Shown: positions 44,382-56,677, numbered from the stretch's first letter. The stretch is DNA of 64,000 bases from Ligustrum vulgare (GCA_963555705.1 OY743177.1:56936096-57000095); one strand, 5' to 3'. A program made the numbers and translations. The notes: generated by a model from the sequence alone, not told the origin.

Positions 44382-47300
44382 TCACAACTCCACGGACTAT
44401 CAATTCAAAAACATATCCAAACTATTTCAAACTTCAGATCTGCAAAGTGATGAACCTCTGAAGGTATTGATCCTTAGACTAGCTAAAACTAGTCTCTAGA
44501 CAATGAACAATGAACTAGTATAGAACTTTAACAAGAATCAACAACAAATTCGAACTCCGATGAAGATCTCAGGATGGAAAATAAGCAAAATTGGGATCAG
44601 AAATTACTATGTGTGATTACACATTAGGTGCGTGAGTTTTTTAGGCGGGAGGAGAAAATTCATTTTGGTGATTTATTTTATTTTATTATTTCTTTGATTC
44701 AAACAACTAAGTTAAGCATCTACTTTTTAATGCAATTATTACAATTTATAAACAATATAATTTTTCAAACCATTTTTTAAACATACATTTCTTTTGATCT
44801 CCACTTTTTAACCATATATATTATTTCAGAAATATAAATAAATAAATTTATAATTATTAATACCGTGTTATTGAACAGAGTTTGAACATCAATTCAAATT
44901 ATCCTACATGGCCCACAGTTGAAGTAAAGGCTCTCGAGCAATTGATTAAGCCTCAATTTGGTAAACTTATTTAGTATTTATTCTTTAATACAATCATTAT
45001 AATTTATAAATTAATTTATAAACATACAATTTTTCAAATCATTTTAACCATACATTCTCTCTTCATTTTTAACCATATTTAGACCTCAAAAATATAAATA
45101 AACTAATTTATAATTGCTACAATATTATTGAAAAAATAAGTTTATAAACAACATATTTACCAAAATCATTTTTTAATCACACACATTTTTCACAAATCAT
45201 TTTCCAATCCCACATTTTACCTCGAAAACATCATATTCTTTATTTATAAACAAAAATATTTACCAAACATAGTCTAAAATATATGCTTGTCAGGGCCAAA
45301 ATCTATAATCCATGCTATACAAATGTAAGTTATTCCTAGAATTACAAATATATAAACTTTTCGAATCCGTCTATATGGATTGCGGGAAAAAAAATAAAAA
45401 AATACAATTGAAATGCTAATATCATCATCAATACAAAAAAAATAATAATATAAATATAAAAAATTAAATAAATTAACGTTTTCGAACAAAAAGAGGGATC
45501 AAGTGGCCAATCCTCCCGCCCTTCCCCAAATCCGATCCATCTCGAAAATTGATAGATCACGGGAGGTATCAGATTGAATTCTTGCTAGGCAAATACGGAT
45601 CACCACATCCATCATATTGCCATCATTAATTATTTCTAGGGTTACCATTATTATTGAAAAAAATAGTCTTTAATATCGAAAGTTGTCCAAATCTTCAGTT
45701 TAAATATTTGGACAATAGAAGAAGACGAGAAACAAAAATTAGCTTCGTTTAAAAAAGTTGTATGCAAGAGCCACTTCACGATTTAGTAGCACATCACAGA
45801 AAACTGTGTGACTGCTCGATTTTGTAATAAGAGGCGTGAACATTTATTAAGATGAAATTATTGGTCTTAATAATTGATGGATAAGCCTGTAATTTCAAGA
45901 TTAATTGGCTGAACTGGCAATATTTTGCAAAACATGTAAATCTTCTCGATCTGTCAATATTAAAAAGGAATAAAAATATCATGTCCCCGGCAAGCAACAC
46001 AATAGAGAGTACTTGATGAAAACAATTTGATGTCCAACTGCAAATGAAAACAAATATGCTATTGATCTGAAAAGAGTATTATCATGTTTGGTCGTGTTAA
46101 TTAGTAATCCTAAAACCTACTTTCTTGAAGTTATAAGCTACTTTTAAGTACGGCCAAACAATTACATTGCATTTTAAACCTCTAACTTATGTTTATTTAG
46201 GCCACATATGTTTCTTGGATGCAAGCAAATTGAATGGATATTAAGAGAGATGGGTTTTTACTTCTTTTCCATAAGTGGATCAATATGGCCTTTAATGAAT
46301 ACCTAACTAAATTTTCCTGATCAAAAAGTTCATGCGAGTGTAGTTGACTAATTTAATAATATCTACTCATTGGGGAACACATTACACTGATATGACACAA
46401 TTGAGAAATGGGTCATGGATTCACATATTAATGATACAACCCCATCCCCTCCCTCAAAACACACACAATCACACCCATTATTATGCAAGTGTATGGTTGG
46501 ATACTATCTTGTATTGGACATGACTTAACGTGACGATTGACAAGAGAAAACAAATTTCAAATTTTGGCCGTGTTTTCTCTTTATACTTTTCGATACCGTC
46601 TAATCTCTCTTTCTATATTCTTTACAAGAAGCTTTTAATTGTAAGGGTTTTGGTTTGCTGTGACATGCTTATAATTAATTTCAGTTTCAAAATAAGTAAA
46701 AGCAACCAAGCAAAAGAGAAAAATTGAACACTCCCTCCTTCCTGTTTGCAGCACCAATGACAATGCTAGTGCTAGACAAAGCTGACGTGTAATCTTCACA
46801 AAGTTACTTATTCTTTTCCTTTTATAAAAAGGTTGACCTCCAACATAAAGACCCCAACCCCTACAGTACATGAGGATTTTTAGATGATGTAAATCACGGG
46901 ATGTGATTCAGTGAAGCAGAATTGAGAATTTACTATTTAACTGCGCTTGCAAGGAGTATCATTCATATCTATTCATACATTTGATAGAATTCGAATTCTC
47001 ATTCTGCCGCTGTGATTTCTGACTATCACTCTTCAACCATCTCAGACCTCAGCCAACTGAATTATGCACCGAGAGTCGAGACATCCTTTACCTTTTATAT
47101 CTAGACTAGATAGTGAGTCCGTGATTCGCCAATACCAATTAAAAAAAAAAGGAACAAAACCTAATAATACAAAAAAGACATAAAACTTGATATTGCAAAT
47201 CAATTAATGACAATTTGGTCTCATGTACTAGTACGAAGACTGTCACTTTACTTTTGCGATATATGGAATTCACAAGAACTTTAAACATGACTAAAAGAAG

Positions 47301-47500
47301 TAATAGTTGCATTATAGATACGAAATGATAGTTCAATATTCATAAAATCTAGGCATAGTTTTTCAACAGCAAAATAAAGAAAGCTAACACGTAAAAGGAA
47401 AAATTTTGGGTACCTTTCATAATCCTCTCAAAGATTAGATAATAAGTAATACTATGAGATTTGGGTGGAAATCTCATGCAAATGGTGGCAATAAATAGTA
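44382..47500. other. AT-rich intergenic DNA downstream of the ALOG gene
   Basis: No gene is supported. It includes a MITE at 44957-45265 and AT-rich repeats similar to those near 37075. The part closest to 47500 probably contains the 3' untranslated region of the ALOG gene; no clear poly(A) signal was assigned. Confidence 0.4.
44957..45265. mobile_element. MITE with TTTGGTAAA inverted ends
   Basis: TTTGGTAAACTTATTTA at the left and ATATTTACCAAA at the right are inverted. The ends and the ACAATTTATAAACAA-like interior words resemble the MITE at 4321-4543. Internal decay is considerable. Confidence 0.5.
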
Positions 47501-48106
47501 CTAGATTGGATTTGGTGGTGGCGCCGGCTGTTGTTGCTGCTGCTGCAGCAGCTGCTGCGATGGTGGTCGCTTCCTCTTCTTTTTCTCGTAGCTGATTCCC
47601 CGAGCTTTCGACTGAGAGTCTCGAACTTCTCGCAAGTAAAGCCTAACTGCTCGAGCGCCAAAAGGGTTTACTTCCGGCTTGCCTCCATTTTCTTCGTACG
47701 CCGCCCTAAGGCGACCGATTAAGGCGTCGAGGCTGCCCCAAGCTTGGCGCAGGGGACATGGGCATGGTGCAGGCGGGTTTGGGTGGCCAAAGAAGGGGCA
47801 AAGTTGAGTGTGGACTTTAGTTTTCCCAAACTGATCTAAGTACCTGAGAAATTCAAGAACATGGGCGCCACTGCAACGGGAGAGGGACAGCGGCGGGCGG
47901 TGGTTCCTCAAGTACTGCCCAAAAGTGTTCCAATCTCGACGCTTCTGGTTCTCGTATCGACTTAGATTAGTCGACGATGGAGAGATGGAGGATGAAGAAC
48001 CAGAAGGTGAACCCACCATTGAGTTAGGGTTTGGAGGAGTATTGATAGCAAAACTGTTGATTTCAGTGATTGAGGAATCCATTTCTTGGACTGGTATTGG
48101 ATCCAT
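47501..48106 (-). CDS. ALOG-domain (LSH-type) nuclear protein
   Basis: A single uninterrupted 201-residue frame. Residues 1-49 are Ser/Pro/Asn-rich and variable. The ALOG domain runs from about residue 50 ([17 protein letters not shown]) to 176: an XerC-like helical DNA-binding fold with a zinc-ribbon insert (H99, C103, H108, C115, C117) and the block [21 protein letters not shown] basic KKKRKR signal at 175-180 suggests nuclear import, and a Gln/Pro tail ends the protein. ALOG/LSH proteins are plant regulators of light responses, organ boundaries and flower or inflorescence architecture. Family genes are usually intronless, as here. Sequence flavour is closest to the LSH1/LSH3/LSH4 group, but I cannot assign an ortholog. 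Start: the first Met, [10 protein letters not shown]. Confidence 0.95.
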   Translation of the reverse strand: MDPIPVQEMDSSITEINSFAINTPPNPNSMVGSPSGSSSSISPSSTNLSRYENQKRRDWNTFGQYLRNHRPPLSLSRCSGAHVLEFLRYLDQFGKTKVHTQLCPFFGHPNPPAPCPCPLRQAWGSLDALIGRLRAAYEENGGKPEVNPFGARAVRLYLREVRDSQSKARGISYEKKKRKRPPSQQLLQQQQQQPAPPPNPI

Positions 48107-48565
48107 GTTTTTTTAGCAAGCTTGATATAGAGAGCGACGGAGAGAAACAGTAGTAATCAATCTGTCTTTTTTCCTGCTAATAAATAAATCTAAAGTTTTA
48201 TGAATCAATCCTAGGAAACCTTGAAAGATTTTATGATGGTTTTGTTTACTTTTTATGGTGCAAACATGTGAATTGAAACTGACGATATTTTATCCTCGAA
48301 AAGGGGAAGAAACTGTAGTTATACTCTGCGTAGAGTAATGGTAAAATGGTAAGAATGGAGGGACCTGGTTTCGGCTTTTGTGGAAATGGAAAGAAGTTGA
48401 CAGTAGGGTACATAGAGATGATGGATGGAGACAGGAAAGAGCTGTGGAGTGAAAATAAGATGGAATAATATGATTTTTTGTTTCTTCAACAATCAACCTA
48501 TTTTTATTTTTTCCCCATTGATTGACACAAACTTTTCTATTTTCACCAAAATGTCCTCGATTATT
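48107..48565 (-). other. Probable 5' leader and promoter region of the ALOG gene
   Basis: The minus strand directly upstream of the start codon is AT-rich with CTTTTTCTCTCC-like pyrimidine stretches, as expected for a 5' leader. I could not pick a convincing TATA box. Confidence 0.35.
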
Positions 48566-48569
48566 TTTT

Positions 48570-48965
48570 ACTAATGTGACAAGTTCGACCGGACAATTTT
48601 GTTCTTTATAATACTATTTAGTTAACGTGGATCTAACTTAGTGTCGACAATATCATTAGGTTTGCTTTGAGAATGACCTACTCAACCTGCTTTTATGAGC
48701 ATAATTCTCAGTCAGATTATAAAAGTGCGACGTATATTTTTATCTTGATAGCCAAGTGAACATTTCAAATTGCCATGCTTAGAAACTTCATCAATAAGTC
48801 CTAAAGTGTCTTGAGACCTTTGTCAAGAGTGTTTGTTTTCCTTCGATCATGTGTGGTTAGAGATTTGTGACCAACATTGATGTTTCGTGGTCTTAGACTT
48901 ATGATTTAATATATACGAGGGTTTCTATATATACGTTGGATGAGTTTTATTATATAAATATTGAA
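48570..48965. repeat. Dispersed repeat D, copy 1
   Basis: It shares AATTTTGTTCTTTATA, GGTTTGCTTTGAGAAT, ATCTTGATAGC, AAAGTGTCTTG and TTGATCATG-type blocks, in the same order, with 54785-55385. This copy lacks the 183-bp MITE present in the other, so it shows the empty site near 48770. Confidence 0.65.
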
Positions 48966-49023
48966 AGGATTAATTGTATGGGGCACTCACCTCTGCCGGA
49001 TCTTAGTCTATATGAATATGGTG

Positions 49024-50535
49024 TTCATTAATGGGTTAAGTACACAATTACACACATTTAAGTATGAAATTTTTTGAAATCAAGTGATTTGTAACTAATT
49101 ACAAAAATATCAAAATAATTTTCAAAATCAGGTATTCTTTTTATATTCAGAAATCAGGGTTTGTAATTAATTACAATTATAACTTTATTTCAAATTGTAA
49201 TTACTTACCACCACCATCATCACCACCTAATTTGTAACTAGTCACTGCCGCCGTCCCCCCCACCTTATTTCAGTTTTGTAATTAATTACAATTGTAACTT
49301 TATTTCAATTTGTAATTAGTTACAATTGTAATTTTAATTAAAATTGTAATTAATTACCACCAATCACCACCTAATTTGTAACCAGTCACCGCCACCGCAT
49401 TATTTCAATTTTGTAATTAATTACAATTGTAACTTTATTTCAATTTGTAATTGTTATAATTGTAATTTTAATTAAAATTGTAATTAATTACAACCATCAC
49501 CACCACCACCATCAATCACCACTTGTAACCAGTCACCACCTTATTTCAATTTTGTAATTAATTACAATTGTAACTATTTCAATTTGTAATTAATTACAAT
49601 TTTTAATTAATTACAATTGTAATTTTAACTACAATTGTAACTCACCACCACCACCACCACCACCACCACTGACCACATCTACAACCGATCACCAACTAAT
49701 TTTTAATCAGCCACCGCCACAACTGCTGTCGTCGAACCACCGTTGAAAATACAATTGTAATTTTATTTCAATTTGTAATTAATTGCAATTGTAACTTTAT
49801 TTCAATTTGTAACTAATTACAATTATAATTATAATTACCATCTCAATATCACCACCACCTCTCCCTCCACCACCGGTCCTCCACCACCACAACAACAGAA
49901 CAATTGAGAAAAACTGAGGAAGCCAAGTCACAACCACAACTTCGATAATTATAATTACCATCTCGGTGATAAGGTTCAGTGCACAGATGGCTTAACATTT
50001 GGTCCCCTCTAAATTGGTGCTTGGCGATTACTATAAGATGTAAGATACATAAATTAGCTTATCATTTCACCACCATTGCCGCCATTTCCGTCGCCTACCA
50101 GAAAACGCTTAAAGCACAGGAAGATGCTCCTCTTCATCGCGAATACAATGGTGCAACCGTTTCGTGATCAGAGTTCTCTACTGACCGGGATTTTAGTTTG
50201 CAGGTCCGGTTGAGATTTTTGAATTTTTGATCAGAACTTCTACTACGGTCGCCGGAATCTTCCCAAAATTTGGTTGAGTGTTCTTCTTGACGATTCGGTC
50301 GTGATGGAGGTAGTTTTACGCCGGTGGTAGTTTCATCGAACGGGGCGAGAGTCAAAGAGTGGGGAGAGAGAGAGAGAGAGAAGTTAGGGGTTGGTGCAGA
50401 GAAAGAGAGAAGTTTAGTAATTAGGTTTGGATTTGGGTCTAATATAACTAATACCTGATTTTATAAAATAATTTATAATTATTTGATTTTAAAAAAATTC
50501 AATTTAATTGTATGATTTTGTGTAATTTGCCCTTT
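49024..50535. repeat. Repeat R copy 1: TTACAATTGTAA-rich element, possibly MULE-like
   Basis: It starts TTAAGTACACAATTACACAC and ends in TGTGTAATTTGCCC, weak inverted ends resembling those of R copy 2 (52567-53880). From ~49160 to 49830 it repeats the palindrome TTACAATTGTAA with AACTTTATTTCAATTTGTAA spacers and CAC microsatellites. The 3' part (49975-50400) is less repetitive and ends with a GA microsatellite (50362-50381). It has the look of a Mutator-like element carrying foreign sequence, but no 9-bp duplication was established. Confidence 0.5.
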
Positions 50536-50880
50536 GAGGTAGGTTACATCACTAGTAGAATGTCCATGGGTTCGTTTGGCCCAATTTGCAGTTATGGGTT
50601 ATAAAAATAGATGTCTTTATAAGATGGGAAAATTACATAACTTCCTACATGTATTGTATTGTAATTGAAAAATACCCGATTTTCAAACTATTCGTAATAT
50701 TACTTGATTTCTTGTCATAACTTTAGGAAAATACCGAATTTTGAAGAGAGGGAATTTAATATTTGATTGACTAGATTAATCGAAAATCCTTTTATTTAGA
50801 AAATTGTTACCAATTATTTAGCTAATTAAATTAGGAAATTTCAAATATCCTGAAATTTAGCTACACATTTCCTTTCTTGG

Positions 50881-51594
50881 CAGACTACTACATTCTATAT
50901 TTGTGTACTGATTAATTCCTGCCATTTTTATATAATATTACATTGTTACTACTAATATTATATGTCGTGTACTGTAATGTATGTTGTCATTACAATATAT
51001 CTAATATCACAAAATGACAGTGTTTTAATTACATTACAGAGTTAGTAATAGTAGATAAAGTGAAATTAAACTCATTGAAAGGTTATTGTGCATGTAATTT
51101 TGCCTCATGAATTCATAGAGTGTTATGTAGTATCATTAAATGTAATATTACAACGGATGTAATACATAGTACAAGCACTAGGGTTGCTTGTAATATTACA
51201 TTTCATGCAATTACTTAATATTTGTAAAACATTACATCAGACTACCACCTTCTATATTTGTGTATTGATTAATCCCTGCCATTTTTATATAATATTACAT
51301 TGTTGCTACTAATATTATATATCGTGTAATGTATGTTGTCATTACAATGTATCTCATATCACAAAATGACAGTGTTTTAATTACATTACAGAGCTAGTAA
51401 TAGTAGATAAAGTGAAATTAAACTCATTGAAAGGTTATTGTGTAAGTAATTTTACCTCGTGAATTCATAGAGTGTTATGTAGTATCATTAAATGTAATAT
51501 TACAATGGATGTAATACATAGTGCAAGCACTAGAGTTGCTTGTAATATTACATTTCATGTAATTACTTAATATTGGTAAAACATTACATTGGAT
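50881..51594. repeat. 357-bp tandem duplication rich in TGTAATATTACA
   Basis: Copies start at 50881 (CAGACTACTACATTCTATAT) and 51238 (CAGACTACCACCTTCTATAT) and stay collinear to about 51594 with scattered substitutions. Both are rich in GTAAT/ATTAC words, including the palindrome TGTAATATTACA. Non-coding. Confidence 0.85.
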
Positions 51595-51789
51595 GTAATT
51601 CAGAAGCTGGTATATGATTTTATCAATTAAATTTCATGTAACGCCAGTTCGAGGTATGTTAAATTGCATGCGGTTTTAATTAAACATAGCTCGTAATATC
51701 ACGTTCGATCTAAAAGATGACTTCCCATATTATTAAACTAATATAATATTGGTTCATATTAAATTTTTTTCTTTTTTCTACAGTACTCA

Positions 51790-52390
51790 ATCTCAACCAT
51801 CAATCAAAATTGGATGAATAGTACCTAAATTGGATGAATATTGTTTACTTGCAATTGGATGAATAGTTAAATTGGCTGAATAGTGTTTAATTGCAATTGG
51901 ATGAATATTACCAATTGCACATTCAATTGGATAAATAGTGCTTAAATTGATGGGAAATTCGAGTAATTTGCATGCACAGTATTTAATTGGATGAATAGTG
52001 CATCCAGTTGTTGTCCGCATGATATTTAATTGGATGAATAGTGTTTAATTGTAATTGGATGAATAATGCCAATTGCACGACCGAATAGTGCATTAAATTC
52101 AATTGTTGCCAACATAGTGTTTAATTGGATGCGTAATGCCTAAATTTAATTGAATGAATAGTGCATAAATTGATGGAAAAATAGGGCAATTTGCCCACAT
52201 AGCTTTAATTGGATGAATAGTACATCCAATTGTTGCCCGCATAGTATTTAATTGGATGAATAGTACCTAAATTGATAGAAAACTCGAGGAATTTGCCCAC
52301 ACAGTGTTTAATTAGATGAATAGTACATCCAATTGTTACCGGCATAGTGTTTAATTGCAATTGGATGAATAATGTCAATTGCATATTCAA
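51790..52390. repeat. Minisatellite based on AATTGGATGAATAGTG
   Basis: AATTGGATGAATAGT-type units recur more than fifteen times, interleaved with TTAAATTGATGGAAAATTCG, AATTTGCCCACATAG and CATCCAATTGTTGCC segments at variable spacing. It encodes nothing; opposite-strand frames are simple IHPI repeats. Confidence 0.8.
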
Positions 52391-53103
52391 TCATTTATAT
52401 ATAGAGATATACACTTTTAAAGAAAGTCCTTCTAAGCATGACTCAATCAGAATAATTCCACGTCTACGTTAATCACTACATAGGGACAGAGCCCGTCCAA
52501 CAAGTGGGGGATGGGACCACCCTTTTTATTTTTAAAATCCAAAAGGATTAACAGGAAAAAATTTCATTGGTTAAGCACACAATTACACACATTTAGGCTT
52601 GAAAATTTTTGTAATCAGATATTTTGTAATTAATTACATAGGTATTAAGATAATTTTCAAAATCAGGTATTTTTTTAATCAGAATTAGGTTCTGTAATTA
52701 ATTACAATTGTAACTTTATTTCAATTTGTAATTAGTTGCAATTGTAAATTTAACTACAATTGCAATTAATTAACACTACCACTGATCACCACCTAATTTG
52801 TAATCAGCCCCACCACAACCATCGTCGAAAATACAATTGTAACTTATTTCAATTTTATAATTAATTACAATCTTAACTTATAAATTAGTAAAGAATTAGT
52901 GCAATTCGTAATTTGTAATTAATTACATTAGTGTAATTGTAATCAGTCACTATCACAACCGCCGTTGTTAGAGCACCGTTGGAAATACAATTGTAACTGC
53001 ATTTCAATTTTTTAATTAATTACAGTTGTAACTTTATTTCAATTTGTAATTAGTTACAATTGAAATTTTAATTACAATTGTAACTAATTACCACCACCAC
53101 CTA

Positions 53104-53134
53104 AAACCACCACCACCACCACCACCACCACCAG
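53104..53134. repeat. CCA microsatellite
   Basis: About nine uninterrupted ACC/CCA units. Similar CAC runs occur near 49495-49515 and 49645-49670, and a GA run lies at 50362-50381. Confidence 0.8.
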
Positions 53135-53240
53135 TTGCACTAATAAATTCACAACAATTTTTAGCCATCATATATGTGTTTCAAGTTCCTTTCACACCGA
53201 TAATTTAATAAGTAAAAATCCTAATACAATAATTATGTTC

Positions 53241-53760
53241 CTAATTAAGGAGAGAGAACAAAGCTGCACTTAAGATAAGTGAGATTGTCGACACTAAAGG
53301 AGTAATAATCAATGCTGCAAAGGAACTAAATTGTGAACCACCAGTTGTATTAACGTCCGCAGGATTATCGGAGTTTGGAGCACTGGTGCTCCATGGAGGA
53401 GATAGACCTGTTTGCCTTGGTGTGGTTGATGAAGGAGACAGTGAAGTTGAACTAGGCGTTGATGGAGTCATGGTAGATGGCGATGGTGAGGTTGCTGGAG
53501 AGATGGCATGTTTCTAGGGCTTGCTAGAGAGGGCAATGGAGAGAGATCGTATCCACCAGATCCACCGGTTGATGGAGAGGGTGATGGAGAGGTGGCCGTG
53601 GGAGCTGGAACGTTGTCATAGCCTGTCGGAGAAGGTGATGGAGAGGTGGCTGTGGGAGATGGAACGTTTCCATGACTTTCTGGAGAAGGCGACAGAGACG
53701 TGGCTGTAGGAGAGATTGAGAGGGAAGGACGGATTGAGAGAGAAGGAAGAAAGAGAGAGA
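53241..53760 (-). pseudogene. Arabinogalactan-protein-like C-terminal fragment
   Basis: The minus strand encodes Pro/Ser/Thr-rich repeats such as NVPSPTATSPSPSP (two to three tandem units). After a frame change and a TAG near 53511-53513 it continues SPATSPSPSTMTPSTPSS and ends with a hydrophobic tail (ALIITPLVSTISLILSAALF). That pattern is typical of a GPI-anchored arabinogalactan or related cell-wall protein. There is no N-terminal signal peptide in frame. It is probably a gene fragment carried by repeat R, but a decayed host gene is possible. Confidence 0.55.
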
Positions 53761-53880
53761 CGAAGACTTATTTTATTTTGATTTGGTAAATTGAGAAACT
53801 GATTTAGTAAAATAGTTGTTATTTACCTGATTTTAAAGATTTAAATTTTAATAGTATGATTTTGCCTAATTATCCCTTCA

Positions 53881-54784
53881 TTAATTTTAGATCTTCTAAT
53901 ATGACTTTATAAAATGTCAAGTCAACATAATTAGACTGCGATTCAAAGAATTTTACTGGAAGAAATAGAATGAATTTGTAGCCAGGGGTAAGTTGATTCT
54001 TGAACATAGTTATTACCTAATTCCCTAAAATCATATTGGAATATTTGAGATTTAAGGGTTAATATGTGTTTACAATTATTTATTTGTTTGTTTGTATCAA
54101 TTTTGAAAAAATATTTTAAGCGTAAATCCATATTTTTTTTCTGATAAGCAAAGTAATGAAAATGAAGTTAGAATGAAATGGTTGAGGAACTTGGTGAAGA
54201 AACTAATGTTGAAATTGAAGATACGTCTCAACGTCGGGGATAATGTTGGGGATGTTAGGAGTGATACTCTTAAATTTGATGTAGCAAATATTGAGAATGA
54301 TGTGTACTTAATATTGACAATGATGTAATGGAATGTTATCAAAGTATGAAAACGCATAGAGAACAATTTTAATAAAATTTCAAATACTTTTTCATTTTCG
54401 GTCTTCTTCCTAAATAAAAAATTTCGGGGGCAGCCGTACAAACTGTCAGCAAAAACACAAATTGTGCTCCAGTAAGACGAAAAGTCTGCGTCCGCCACTG
54501 CTTGTAGCATAACATGTCTATTAAGTTGATTGGACACTTCTGTATATTTTTATGAATGAAAAATAAGGTAAAAAATTGCTAATTATGATCTACATTTAAC
54601 GTGAAGTACTTGATATTGTGACATGTTTGTTAATCAAGTTAAACATGCCAATTATGTTTCTCTATATTTGCCAAAAAGTCCTATTCTTATTACGTACGTA
54701 TGTAATGTGCTCGACAAGTTCACGCAAGGATATTGCTCCAATTTCTATGAAATAAATGATGCTCATTGAATAATTCTACTTCTA
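53881..54784. other. AT-rich intergenic DNA, nothing recognised
   Basis: Frames here are Phe/Leu/Ser-rich and low in complexity. A CATGTCTATTAAGTTGATTG string at 54513 resembles one at 55454 (CATGTCCAGTAAGTTGATTG), so part of it may be another repeat copy. Confidence 0.35.
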
Positions 54785-55385
54785 AACAAAAGTCAAGAAT
54801 TTTGTTCTTTATACTATTTATTTAACTTATGCTCTCGTATAGTGACGATTATATCATTATTAGTTTTGCTTTGAGAATAACCTATTGAACATGCCTTTAA
54901 TTAGTATGATTATTAGATTAAAAAAACTTATATCTTGATCTTGATAGCTAAATAATGATTTCAATTTGTTATGCTCAATCAGAATTGATTTAGTGCTCAC
55001 AGTGAGCACATTTTATGACACCTATTGTGGGTGTGATGTTGTCATATGTCTCAATAATGTTGTCATATATCCCAAAAAATATATATTGAGACATATGACA
55101 ATATCACAACAACAGTAGATGCACTTTGTGACGTCCATTGTGGGCACTAGATCGACATTATATGCTCAGTAGCTTCAACAAGTCTTAAAGTGTCTTGCCC
55201 CCTCTTTCAAGAGAATGCTCTTGTTTACCTTTGATCATGCGTGATTCGATATTTGAAGGTTAGCCTTGATATTTATTGGGCTTTAGATCATGCGTGATTC
55301 GATATTTGAAGGTTAGCCTTGATATTTATTGGGCTTTAGACCATAATTTATATAAGACTTTCATATACACTTTGTGTTTATTAAT
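54785..55385. repeat. Dispersed repeat D, copy 2
   Basis: Collinear with 48570-48965 but longer, because it contains a MITE (54978-55160) and an exact 53-bp tandem duplication (55233-55338, unit GATCATGCGTGATTCGATAT...). Confidence 0.65.
54978..55160. mobile_element. Hairpin-forming MITE flanked by TATGCTCA
   Basis: TATGCTCA occurs at 54970-54977 and 55161-55168, consistent with an 8-bp duplication. The copy-1 repeat lacks the intervening DNA. Inside, AGTGCTCACAGTGAGCAC and TGTCATATGTCTCAATA at the left are inverted at the right as TATTGAGACATATGACA and TGGGCACTA. The whole segment could fold on itself. Confidence 0.6.
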
Positions 55386-55544
55386 TAGTGTTTTCCATTT
55401 TTGACACAAAAGCATTGTGATGCAAAGAGATTTACTTGTAGAAATGAAATGAACATGTCCAGTAAGTTGATTGGACAACATTTACCGATTGATCTAAATT
55501 GTACCTATAATTAATTTATACATAGACCTTTTCATAGTTTGGAT

Positions 55545-55790
55545 AGAAGAACTCATTTATTACATTTTGAATATACCGATATATGTGAATTAAACAACAT
55601 TTTAACAAGAGTGAAAGTAGATATTTCATTACGTTTATAGATGGTTATTCTAGATTTAATTAAGCACGATGCTTTTGTTACTTTCAGAATTATAAAAACG
55701 AAGTTAAAAATCACTTGAATAAGAAAATTAAACTCTTGGAAGTGATAGATGTGACAAATAATTTTCTAGTGATTTTAAATTATTTGTAAA
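55545..55790 (+). pseudogene. Ty1/Copia integrase relic, first part
   Basis: Plus-strand fragments DICELNNILTR, ISLRL, KHDAFVTFRIIKT and KKIKLL resemble the Copia integrase core (usual pattern: a DICE/DLCE start, then FIDDYSR, then the HKDEAF region). Several frame changes are present. It breaks at 55790, where the three-LTR element inserted with duplication GTAAA, and resumes at 62605. Confidence 0.72.
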
Positions 55791-56664
55791 TGATAAGATC
55801 CCAATCGGAGAATTTCGACAAACACGCGAAATAACACAATTAAAAACTTAGGAAAGATCTAAGACAGATTAAACGTGAAAATAAACAAGAACACAAGGAA
55901 ATAAATAACGGAATTAAAGATAGATTGACGATAAAACCTTGACCCGACAATCACGACGCAATTAATGATGATGCGGATTGAAGAACCAATATTGATGAAC
56001 GCCACAAGGGTTGTCAATTTCTTGATAAGTTCGTTGGGTAAACGCCACAAAGATCGAATCTTTGATAAGTTCAAGAAAAAAGGGGAAAAACTCAACCTTT
56101 CAATTTGGAGAATCCCCTCTCAAATAATATGAATCTCAAAACTCAAACTGTCTTTTACAATCATGAAAAGGAATATAAATAAGAAAATAACATAGTCGCT
56201 AATTGGGCTCCAAACATAATCCTAATTAGACTAAAATAGGAAAATAACTTAAAAATCAAAAAGGAAACAAAATAATTAAAAATCTCGCAAAATCTGGTCC
56301 GCTCCTCAGTTACGGCAGTAAAGAATAAAGTTACGGCCGTAAAGGCCTCTCGGGTCCAAAACTGCTTCAATAGTTACGGCCATAACTTTCAGACTTATGG
56401 TCGTAAGTCTTGTTCTGCTGAAATTCTTCCTTTTTCCCCGAGAATTGGTTACATCCGTTATTACATGAGTTACGGCCGTGAAGGACCTTCATTACAGCCG
56501 TAATGGATTTTCTGCACAAGTAACTTCGATCACTCGACTTGGCTTGATCCTTTCTTCCTCCCAGCTCGACCCCAACATGGAACTTGCTCCGTTTTCCACG
56601 TAGATCACCGTCATACTGCTGATGTCTCGAATTCGCCCTTCGATGCCTGGTCCGGATCGTATCA
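55791..56664 (-). repeat. LTR a of the gag-only element
   Basis: Plus-strand bounds are TGATAAGATCCC and GGATCGTATCA. The palindrome array at 56308-56510 is largely decayed: one exact TTACGGCCGTAA and variants such as TTATGGTCGTAA and TTACATCCGTTA. Confidence 0.92.
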
Positions 56665-56677
56665 TACTCCCTCTCTC
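56665..56677 (-). promoter_or_regulatory. Polypurine tract of the gag-only element
   Basis: The minus strand reads GAGAGAGGGAGTA immediately before the LTR start TGATACGATCC. A second copy lies at 59119-59131. Confidence 0.75.

Larger units (their letters stand above)
52567..53880. repeat. Repeat R copy 2 carrying an AGP-like fragment
   Basis: It begins GGTTAAGCACACAATTACAC like R copy 1, has TTACAATTGTAA/TTAATTAATTACA arrays to ~53095 and a CCA microsatellite (53104-53134). It ends TAGTATGATTTTGCCTAATT, similar to the copy 1 end. Between 53241 and 53760 it holds a gene-like Pro/Ser/Thr-rich segment. Confidence 0.5.

Noticed and set aside
51793..52390. Minus-strand frames with repeating IHPI motifs
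   Set aside because: They are translations of the AATTGGATGAATAGTG minisatellite.
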